Assembly: GCA_002697405.1 (NCBI GenBank)
Contig: NZVP01000053.1
Coordinates: 1-8,362, forward strand
DNA length: 8,362 nt
Source: Flammeovirgaceae bacterium
Lineage (GTDB): Bacteria > Bacteroidota > Bacteroidia > Cytophagales > MED-G16
Direction of reading: 5' to 3'
The notes under the pieces are model-generated. The model was not told the origin of the DNA. It worked only from the letters and a program-made list of their open reading frames with translations, and searched no databases. Made by a program: the position numbers and the translations under genes. This document shows, piece by piece, positions 1 to 5,381 of the stretch. How positions within the stretch are numbered: position 1 is the stretch's first letter; every line of letters starts with the position of its first letter.

Positions 1-2
1 AT

Positions 3-113
3 AATATGAAAAATATAGATATAATATTATCTTCATTAGTTGAAGACACATTAATTGGAAGAACAATAAATAATAGATTAATTAAATCTGCGGAAGATAA
101 TGATGAAAATTAA
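3..113 (+). CDS. C-terminal end of an unidentified protein (5' truncated by the window edge)
   Basis: An open frame enters from the left edge and ends at TAA 111-113, leaving 36 visible residues. They include the stretch SSLVEDTLIGRTINN and end in the acidic tail SAEDNDEN. An ATG at 6-8 lies in this frame, but the frame is open through the window edge, so this is more likely the tail of a longer gene than a 35-residue protein. The composition (Ile, Asn, Lys, Glu, Asp) matches the neighbouring real genes. The frame overlaps the first codons of pgk by 14 bases in a different reading frame, which suggests the two are co-transcribed and perhaps translationally coupled. I do not recognise the family from this fragment. 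The upstream sequence would be needed to name it. Confidence 0.5.
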   Translation, partial: NMKNIDIILSSLVEDTLIGRTINNRLIKSAEDNDEN

Positions 114-1293
114 AAAATTAAATGATTTCAACTTTAAGGGCAAAATTGCAATAATCAGAGTTGACTTTAATGTTCCACTTGACAAAAATTTAAGAATTAC
201 AGATTCTACAAGGATAGACCTTGGAATTAAATCAATAGAACATGTCATTAGCAATGGAGGTAAATGCATTATCATGAGCCATTTAGGAAGACCTAAAGGG
301 AATGGATTTGAAAAAGATTATTCATTAAAAAATATCCTAAAATATTTATCAAGTAAACTAAATAAAGAAGTCTTATTAATTGATAATTATTTTAGAAAAG
401 ATTTCTCTATAGATAATTATTTGAATAAAAACGACATTATTTTATTAGAAAATTTAAGATTTTATTCGGAGGAGAAAGATAACGATTTTAATTTTTCAAA
501 AGCTTTAGCATCAATGGCTGATATATATGTTAATAATGCATTTGGAACATGTCATAGAACTCATTCATCTACTAATTCAATAAATAAATTCATAAAAAAT
601 AGTTGTATAGGAGATTTAGTTGATAACGAAATCTTTAATATTAATAAAGTTCTATATGAAGAAAAAAAACCTTTTACAGCTATTCTTGGAGGTGCAAAAG
701 TATCAGATAAGATAGGAGTAATAGAAAAATTAATTGATTTAGTTGATAATATAATTATTGGTGGTGCAATGGCAAATACTTTTATAAAAAGTAAAGGTGG
801 AAATATTGGAAAATCATTATTTGAAGAAGATAATCTAGATATTGCTAATCATTTATTGAAAAAAGCTAGGGATAAAGGAATTAAAATTTATTTACCAGAA
901 GATCTAAATTGTTCAAAATCAATTACTGATTTTAATACTAAAACCTTCAATGCACATGAAATACCAAATGATTATTCTGGTTTTGATATAGGTAAAAAGT
1001 CTATAAATACCTTTAAAAAAGTAATTTTAAATTCAAAAAGAATTATTTGGAACGGACCAATGGGAGTTTTTGAAGTTAATGAGTTTTCAAATGGTACATT
1101 TGAAATTTGTAAATTTGTTGTAGAAGCAACAAATGAAGGAGCTTTTTCACTTGTTGGAGGAGGAGATTCTGTAGCAGCAGTAAAAAAAAATAACCTAGAA
1201 AATAATATTTCGTTTATATCTACAGGTGGTGGTGCATTACTTGAATATATTGCAAATGGTACACTTCCATCATTGGATTTAATAAAAAAATAA
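100..1293 (+). CDS. pgk: Phosphoglycerate kinase
   Basis: Cytosolic glycolytic enzyme that transfers phosphate between 1,3-bisphosphoglycerate and ADP, giving 3-phosphoglycerate and ATP. At 397 residues it has the normal bacterial length and all the landmarks in order. These are the substrate-binding RVDFNVPLD (20-28), SHLGRPKG (60-67), LLENLRFY (115-122), the AFGTCHR loop (147-153), GGAKVSDKIGVIEKL (197-211), GGAMANTFI (221-229), the nucleotide-site NGPMGVFE (318-325), GGGDSVAAV (353-361) and STGGGALLEYI (374-384) with the C-terminal LPSLD. Two ATGs stand in tandem at 100 and 103, and either could be the start; the difference is one residue. It overlaps the upstream frame by 14 bases, so it is probably expressed from an upstream promoter. 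Minor oddities are NNAFG where most homologues have NDAFG, and GDLVDNEI where the family usually has a Lys before the Glu. Neither is a known catalytic position, so I expect an active enzyme. Confidence 0.97.
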   Translation: MMKIKKLNDFNFKGKIAIIRVDFNVPLDKNLRITDSTRIDLGIKSIEHVISNGGKCIIMSHLGRPKGNGFEKDYSLKNILKYLSSKLNKEVLLIDNYFRKDFSIDNYLNKNDIILLENLRFYSEEKDNDFNFSKALASMADIYVNNAFGTCHRTHSSTNSINKFIKNSCIGDLVDNEIFNINKVLYEEKKPFTAILGGAKVSDKIGVIEKLIDLVDNIIIGGAMANTFIKSKGGNIGKSLFEEDNLDIANHLLKKARDKGIKIYLPEDLNCSKSITDFNTKTFNAHEIPNDYSGFDIGKKSINTFKKVILNSKRIIWNGPMGVFEVNEFSNGTFEICKFVVEATNEGAFSLVGGGDSVAAVKKNNLENNISFISTGGGALLEYIANGTLPSLDLIKK

Positions 1294-1311
1294 TATTTTA
1301 GTTATTATTTT
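1287..1311 (+). terminator. Possible weak A/T-only hairpin at the pgk 3' end
   Basis: The inverted repeat AAAATAATA (1287-1295) and TATTATTTT (1303-1311) has nine perfect pairs with a 7-base loop. It spans the pgk stop codon and ends in a T run. All pairs are A-T, so the stem is weak and in such A/T-rich DNA may be chance. It is the best candidate for a pgk transcript end that I can see, because the next gene appears to have its own promoter. Confidence 0.2.
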
Positions 1312-1427
1312 AAAATATATTTAATAAATCATTAAAAATTTTAAAATTAATTTAAATAAAGATTGCTTTAAATAAAAAAAATTTATTTTACTTTAATTAT
1401 ATATCATTAATAAATATTTTTGCTGTC
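1294..1427. other. A/T-rich intergenic spacer between pgk and the exported-protein gene
   Basis: This 134-bp stretch contains very few G or C bases and has no credible frame on either strand. It holds two copies of TTTAAATAAA (1351-1360 and 1367-1376). The short inverted repeat TAAAG/CTTTA (1357-1361 and 1366-1370) has an ATTG loop, and AAATAAA/TTTATTT (1370-1376 and 1382-1388) surrounds an A-run. A promoter-like box lies at its right end. It is the longest non-coding stretch in the window. I see no RNA gene or riboswitch in it. Confidence 0.6.
1392..1422 (+). promoter_or_regulatory. Candidate Bacteroidota-type promoter for the exported-protein gene
   Basis: TATTTTTG at 1415-1422 matches all fixed positions of the Bacteroidota -7 consensus TAnnTTTG. 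Nineteen bases upstream is TTTA (1392-1395), three of four matches to the -33 TTTG. The box ends only five bases before the ATG at 1428, so transcription would start at or next to the start codon, giving a leaderless or nearly leaderless mRNA. The box match is seen in the sequence. Promoter activity is inferred, and an A/T-rich background makes chance matches fairly likely. Confidence 0.35.
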
Positions 1428-1907
1428 ATGAAAAAAATAATTTTTGTTCTTATAATTTCATTTATCTCTTTTCAAGGAAAATCTCAAAAGTTTGAGTTTG
1501 ATTTCATGTCATCAAGTTTAGATGAAACGATTTTAAAAGATCACCAATATATTAAAGCTCATTTCCTTGGAAATGATGTTGCAAAAAAAGTAAAGCTAAT
1601 TGATTTAGCTTATAAATGGGAGGATCCTCCAACACCAACAAGAAGTACTCCTTTAATTAAGATTGAGAAACAACCAATCTACTTTGCCCTCAAAAAGGTA
1701 ATCTCACCTAAGTATTACAAAAAGAAAATAAAAGCAAATGCTATAACCAAAGATCAGGCAATTGAACAAATTATTGAAATACTTGATATCGCACTTATGA
1801 TTAGATATCAAGATACAGATGAATTTGAAAATGTTTTAAGAAATCTTGAAACTGGAGATGAAGTGGTAGATGTGTTTAAAAATAAAATAGAACTTTTATA
1901 TTTCTAA
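1428..1907 (+). CDS. Small exported protein of unknown function
   Basis: A 159-residue protein with a clear Sec-type signal peptide: KK at positions 2-3, a hydrophobic core about 4-15 (IIFVLIISFISF), then a short polar stretch ending near SQ (19-20). It has no lipoprotein cysteine, and no Cys at all. No further membrane segment is visible, so the mature protein of about 139 residues is probably periplasmic or surface-associated. The mature part has a proline-rich turn, WEDPPTPTRSTP (64-75), a Lys-rich stretch near YYKKKIK (96-102), and a probably helical C-terminal half with many acidic residues. I recognise no domain or family. The gene stands alone on this strand, after a 134-bp spacer with its own candidate promoter. 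Its stop codon directly abuts the stop codon of the convergent permease gene. Codon use and composition match the neighbours, so nothing suggests recent transfer. Confidence 0.8.
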   Translation: MKKIIFVLIISFISFQGKSQKFEFDFMSSSLDETILKDHQYIKAHFLGNDVAKKVKLIDLAYKWEDPPTPTRSTPLIKIEKQPIYFALKKVISPKYYKKKIKANAITKDQAIEQIIEILDIALMIRYQDTDEFENVLRNLETGDEVVDVFKNKIELLYF

Positions 1908-2981
1908 TTATTTAGGTGTTAATTTATACATATATAAAGTAATAAAACTAAATATAATATTTGGCAGCCAAATAGCTAAGAGTGGATTTAGACTTCCATT
2001 TTCTGCAAATGCTCTTGACATAACAAATGATATTATAAATGCAAAAGCAAAACTAAATCCTAAAGCAATAAGGTATCCTTTACCCTGTCTTGATTTCCGA
2101 GATGCAATAACTACACCTAAAATTACTAGTAGAATTACAGTAAAAGGCTGAGCATATCTCATATACTTTTCAATTTTATAAAGATCAATATCATCAGCCC
2201 CTCTTAATTGTTGTAAATTAATAAAGTCATTTAACTCATTAATAGTAAATGTTTCACTTAACCTATAATTATTATCAAAATCAGATGGGTTTACCAATAA
2301 AGTAGTATCTAGCTCAAAACCACTATTAATTTTTTCTCCATCCTCATATAATTCTCTTATCCTCCAAGACTTGAGCCTCCACTTATCAATATCATTTTTC
2401 CATATTATCTGTCTTGCAAATAATTTAGCTTTAAGCTTATTATTATCAAAATTTTCAATAGTAACATTATAACCAATATCCATATTGTTATCATATCTTT
2501 CAAGATATAAATATGAGTCTTCATCAATTTTAAAATGAACATTTTTATCAGAAAAAAAATAGGGCCCTTTTATATACATTACTTCAAAAGCAACTCTATC
2601 TTTATTTAAATGAGGAATTAGCCATCCATTTAGAATAAAACTCAATATTGCAATTATTAAAGAACCTACAAAAAATGATTTTATAATATAAATAAAACTT
2701 TTACCGGATGATAAAATTGCTATAAGTTCTGACCTTTGAGATAATTGAGCTGTGACATAAACAGTTGCTATAAATGCAGTAATAGGAGTAACTAAAGATA
2801 TTATATAAGGTATGAATCCATAATAATATCCAAGTATATCATTAGTTGATAATCTATTTTGAATAAATTTATGATTCTTCTCCGTAAAATCAATAACAAC
2901 AACAACCAGGACCATAATCCCAACTACAAAGAGGAAAGTTTTAAGAAACTTTTTAAGAATGTATTGATTTAAAATATTCAA
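1908..2981 (-). CDS. LptF/LptG-family permease (YjgP/YjgQ), LPS export
   Basis: Inner-membrane half of the Lpt ABC transporter that extracts lipopolysaccharide and passes it to the periplasmic bridge. The 357-residue layout is typical of the family. Three N-terminal membrane segments (about 13-31, 54-77 and 98-119) are followed by a periplasmic beta-rich region (about 130-265) and three C-terminal segments (about 277-293, 302-322 and 332-353). The cytoplasmic loop RSELIAILSSGKS (83-95) is the conserved coupling region after the second segment, expected to contact the LptB ATPase. The start is TTG at 2981-2979, immediately after the in-frame TAA of tgt. No earlier start is possible, and the resulting N-terminus MNILNQYILKKFLKTF matches the family's usual beginning. 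It is the second gene of a tgt-permease unit, an association I recall from Bacteroidota genomes. Sequence alone does not tell LptF from LptG here, so no symbol is given. Confidence 0.92.
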   Translation of the reverse strand: MNILNQYILKKFLKTFLFVVGIMVLVVVVIDFTEKNHKFIQNRLSTNDILGYYYGFIPYIISLVTPITAFIATVYVTAQLSQRSELIAILSSGKSFIYIIKSFFVGSLIIAILSFILNGWLIPHLNKDRVAFEVMYIKGPYFFSDKNVHFKIDEDSYLYLERYDNNMDIGYNVTIENFDNNKLKAKLFARQIIWKNDIDKWRLKSWRIRELYEDGEKINSGFELDTTLLVNPSDFDNNYRLSETFTINELNDFINLQQLRGADDIDLYKIEKYMRYAQPFTVILLVILGVVIASRKSRQGKGYLIALGFSFAFAFIISFVMSRAFAENGSLNPLLAIWLPNIIFSFITLYMYKLTPK

Positions 2982-2984
2982 TTA
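2979..2984 (-). other. TAA-TTG stop/start junction joining tgt to the permease
   Basis: On the minus strand the tgt stop TAA (2984-2982) is followed with no gap by the TTG start of the permease (2981-2979), in the same reading frame. I see no separate Shine-Dalgarno-like sequence in the A/T-rich end of tgt. Terminating ribosomes restarting on the adjacent TTG would be the simplest way to translate the second gene. That mechanism is inferred. Confidence 0.6.
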
Positions 2985-4109
2985 TAATTTATTATTTAGC
3001 TTAGGTATCAATTTATTTTTCCATACTTCAAATGTACCATTAATTATATTTTTTCTTGCTTCATTAACTAACCACAAGTAAAAATTCAAATTATGAAAAC
3101 TTGCAATTTGAGATCCAAGAATTTCTTTACTAAGAATTAAATGCCTTAAATAAGCCTTTGAATACTTGGAACTATAATAATTTAAATTAGGATCAATTGG
3201 CGAAAAATCTTTTTCCCATTTCTTATTTTTAATATTTATAGTTCCTTCAGATGTAAAAAGCATACCATTCCTTCCATTTCTAGTAGGCATTACACAGTCA
3301 AACATATCTATACCTAATGATATACATTCTAATATATTTTCTGGAGTTCCTACACCCATTAAATACCTTGGCTTATCTTTAGGTAACAAAGAACAAACTA
3401 AATCTACATTCTCATATATAACCTCTTTAGGTTCACCAACAGATAATCCACCAATTGCATTTCCTTGAAGATCCTTACTTATTATGTATTCTGCTGATTT
3501 AGTTCTTAAATCCTTAAATGTCCCGCCCTGAACTATAGGAAACATAAATTGTTTATGACCATATAAATCCTTTGTTTTATTAAACTCCACTACTGACCTA
3601 TCTAACCATTCGTGAGTAAGCTTCAAAGAATTTTTAGCATAAGAATATTCACATGGATAAGGCAAGCACTCATCCAAAACCATCATAATATCTGATCCAA
3701 TTTTATTTTGAGACTGTATCACAGATTCTGGGGTAAATAAATGTTTTGAACCGTCAATATGAGATGAAAAATAAACCCCCTCCGATTTTATTTTAACATT
3801 ATTAGAAAGTGAAAAAACTTGATACCCACCAGAATCAGTTAAAATGGGTTTATCCCAGTTTATAAATTTGTGTAATCCTCCAGACTCATTAATTAAATCA
3901 ACTCCTGGCCTTAAATAAAGATGATAATTGTTTGATAAAATTATTTGAGCATTAATTTTTTTATCTAAATCTTCTTGGAAAACCCCTTTTACAGAACCTG
4001 AAGTTCCAACGGGCATAAAAATAGGAGTATCAATTTTTCCTCTATTAGTTAAAACTTTACCAACTCTAGCGTTTGATTTTGATGATGTATGTGTTAATTT
4101 GAAGAACAT
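2982..4109 (-). CDS. tgt: tRNA-guanine transglycosylase (queuine tRNA-ribosyltransferase)
   Basis: Cytosolic enzyme that swaps guanine-34 in the anticodon of GUN tRNAs (Asp, Asn, His, Tyr) for preQ1 in the queuosine pathway. The 375-residue TIM-barrel protein carries the catalytic landmarks: TDSGGYQVFSL (91-101) with Asp92, LDEC (145-148) with Asp146 for substrate recognition, VQGG (193-196), IGGLSVGE (219-226), and GIDMFDCVMPTRNGRNG (266-282). In the last of these, Asp271 matches the nucleophile (Asp280 of the Zymomonas enzyme). The C-terminal zinc site is unusual. Where the family has CxCxxC, this protein reads PNLNYYSSKYSKAYLRHL with no cysteine, while the fourth ligand (His339, in ASFHNL) remains. 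I believe related Bacteroidota proteins share this loss, but could not check. The ATG at 4109-4107 gives the usual N-terminus. It is divergent from the sigma-factor gene across 40 bp and heads a two-gene unit with the permease. Confidence 0.96.
   Translation of the reverse strand: MFFKLTHTSSKSNARVGKVLTNRGKIDTPIFMPVGTSGSVKGVFQEDLDKKINAQIILSNNYHLYLRPGVDLINESGGLHKFINWDKPILTDSGGYQVFSLSNNVKIKSEGVYFSSHIDGSKHLFTPESVIQSQNKIGSDIMMVLDECLPYPCEYSYAKNSLKLTHEWLDRSVVEFNKTKDLYGHKQFMFPIVQGGTFKDLRTKSAEYIISKDLQGNAIGGLSVGEPKEVIYENVDLVCSLLPKDKPRYLMGVGTPENILECISLGIDMFDCVMPTRNGRNGMLFTSEGTINIKNKKWEKDFSPIDPNLNYYSSKYSKAYLRHLILSKEILGSQIASFHNLNFYLWLVNEARKNIINGTFEVWKNKLIPKLNNKL
4072..4101 (+). promoter_or_regulatory. Candidate promoter for the sigma factor-rsmG-dnaE unit
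   Basis: TTTG (4072-4075), 18 bases, then TTAATTTG (4094-4101) resembles the Bacteroidota pair TTTG-N19/20-TAnnTTTG, with one mismatch in the -7 box. It lies inside the first codons of the divergent tgt gene. It would give a transcript starting near 4107 with a leader of about 40 bases before the ATG at 4150. No better match lies in the 40-bp spacer itself. The assignment is tentative. Confidence 0.25.
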
Positions 4110-4149
4110 ATTTACATTATCTAATTTTTACTCAATATTAAAACCATAA
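4110..4149. promoter_or_regulatory. 40-bp divergent spacer between tgt and the sigma-factor gene
   Basis: These 40 bases separate two start codons that face away from each other, so control signals for both the tgt-permease unit and the sigma factor-rsmG-dnaE unit must lie here or inside the flanking 5' coding ends. The only hint on the minus strand is a TTG at 4135-4133, without a convincing -7 box before the tgt ATG. No operator-like palindrome stands out. Confidence 0.4.
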
Positions 4150-4758
4150 ATGGATAAAAAAAGGAAATTTTCAAAAAAAGCGTTAAGAGATTTTGAATTA
4201 ATTGATGCTGCAATAAAATTCAATGATCAAAATGCTTTTGCAGAACTAATGGCCAATTATAAAAACTCCATTTATTTTACAATTTTAAAAATGATTAAAG
4301 ATCCAGATGATGCTGAAGACTTAACTATTGAAGCATTTTCTAAAGCATTCAACAAATTAGATAAATTTAAAAAAGACTATACGTTTTCAACTTGGTTATT
4401 TAGAATTGCTACTAATAACACCATAGATTTTATTAGAAAGAAAAAGTTAAAAACAACAAGTCTAAATACCACATTCAAGGATGATAGTGGAAAAAATATA
4501 GATATTGATGTAAAAGATCTTGATAAAAACCCTGGTGAAGAGGCCATTCACAAACAAAAAATTTTATTAGTTAGAAAGTTTGTATCCAAATTACCTGATA
4601 AATATGAAAATCTTATTAAATACAGATATTTTGAAGAGCTTTCATATAATGAAATAGCAGAGAAAACACAATCTCCTTTAGGAACTATAAAAGCACAATT
4701 ATTTAGAGCAAGAGAGTTATTATTTGAAATTTTAAAAGATAAGAAGTCACAAATATAG
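4150..4758 (+). CDS. ECF-type (RpoE-like) sigma-70 family RNA polymerase sigma factor
   Basis: A 202-residue transcription initiation factor with only the two ECF sigma domains. Region 2 (about 28-98) includes DPDDAEDLTIEAFSKAF (51-67), the core-binding and -10 recognition helices, and STWLFRIATNNTIDFIRKKK (80-99). A polar, acidic linker follows (about 100-135). Region 4 (about 140-192) has LPDKYENLIKYRYFEELSYNEIAEKT and the -35 recognition helix around SPLGTIKAQLFRARELL (175-191). The basic N-terminal extension (MDKKRKFSKKALRDFE) is somewhat longer than in minimal ECF factors. No anti-sigma gene is adjacent: the next gene, 2 bp downstream, is rsmG, followed by dnaE. This suggests a housekeeping-type factor, or one controlled by its own expression, and not a factor paired with a membrane anti-sigma. 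Its target promoters cannot be read from this window. Confidence 0.93.
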   Translation: MDKKRKFSKKALRDFELIDAAIKFNDQNAFAELMANYKNSIYFTILKMIKDPDDAEDLTIEAFSKAFNKLDKFKKDYTFSTWLFRIATNNTIDFIRKKKLKTTSLNTTFKDDSGKNIDIDVKDLDKNPGEEAIHKQKILLVRKFVSKLPDKYENLIKYRYFEELSYNEIAEKTQSPLGTIKAQLFRARELLFEILKDKKSQI

Positions 4759-4760
4759 AA

Positions 4761-5378
4761 ATGACTAAATATTTTAATCTTCTTGAAAGATATCATCAAG
4801 AATTATCATCAGAAAAACTAGAAACATTCGAAAAACTATTTGAAATTTATTTTGAAATAAATAAGAAAATTAATTTGATATCAAGAAAAGATTTTGAAAA
4901 CTTTTATCTTCATCATATAATTCACTCACTATCTATTACAAAATTTGATTTAATAAAAAAAAACAATACTAAAATTATAGATTTAGGAACGGGAGGTGGA
5001 TTTCCAGGCATTCCTCTAGCAATTTATTTTAACAAAAATAATTTTATTCTTGTAGACTCGATTAAAAAAAAAATTAATGCAGTTAATAATATCATAAAAA
5101 AAATTAATTTAGAAAATACTAACTGTATTAATGATAGAGCAGAAAATTTAAATGAGAATGCTGACGTAATTATATCAAGATCAGTCTCTTCTGTAGATAA
5201 TATAATAGAATGGACAAAAAGCTCACTAAAAACAAATGGCAAGCTAATTCTACTTAAAGGCGGAAATGTTAACAAAGAGTTGAAAAATATTAGATCGAGG
5301 TTTACTATATATAAATTAGATGATATATATTCCGATAATTATTTTACAGATAAAAAAATTATAGAAATTCATAAATAA
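4761..5378 (+). CDS. rsmG: 16S rRNA (guanine527-N7)-methyltransferase RsmG
   Basis: S-adenosylmethionine-dependent enzyme (GidB) that methylates N7 of G527 in the 530 loop of 16S rRNA in the 30S subunit. The 205-residue length is normal. Visible landmarks are the N-terminal helical part with INKKINLISRKDFENFYLHH (33-52), the SAM-binding glycine loop IIDLGTGGGFPGIPLAI (72-88), the acidic end of the second strand at LVDS (97-100), DRAENL (125-130), SRSVSSVDNIIEW (139-151) and the strand KLILLKGG (161-168). The C-terminus, NYFTDKKIIEIHK, is the usual final strand pair. The gene starts 2 bp after the sigma-factor stop and ends 3 bp before dnaE, so it is almost certainly in the same transcript. 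Loss of this enzyme gives low-level streptomycin resistance in other bacteria. Confidence 0.95.
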   Translation: MTKYFNLLERYHQELSSEKLETFEKLFEIYFEINKKINLISRKDFENFYLHHIIHSLSITKFDLIKKNNTKIIDLGTGGGFPGIPLAIYFNKNNFILVDSIKKKINAVNNIIKKINLENTNCINDRAENLNENADVIISRSVSSVDNIIEWTKSSLKTNGKLILLKGGNVNKELKNIRSRFTIYKLDDIYSDNYFTDKKIIEIHK

Positions 5379-5381
5379 AAT

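Noticed and set aside
92..96. GGAAG before pgk as a Shine-Dalgarno site
   Set aside because: It is only 3 bases from the first ATG and 6 from the second. It lies in coding sequence of the upstream frame, and Bacteroidota generally do not depend on such sites. If used, it would favour the ATG at 103.
78..275. Minus-strand open frame of 65 codons opposite pgk
   Set aside because: It lies antisense to the clearly recognised 5' end of pgk and shows no family features; open frames of this size are expected by chance here.
1908..1990. Bidirectional terminator at the convergent junction
   Set aside because: I found no convincing stem-loop with a T run near 1908 on either strand.
4548..4799. Minus-strand open frame of 83 codons across the sigma factor-rsmG junction
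   Set aside because: It is antisense to conserved region 4 of the sigma factor and the start of rsmG, with no recognisable domain.
5024..5275. Minus-strand open frame of 83 codons inside rsmG
   Set aside because: It is the shadow of the conserved RsmG frame. Its Leu/Phe/Ile-rich look comes from Lys/Glu/Asn codons on the other strand, not from real membrane segments.
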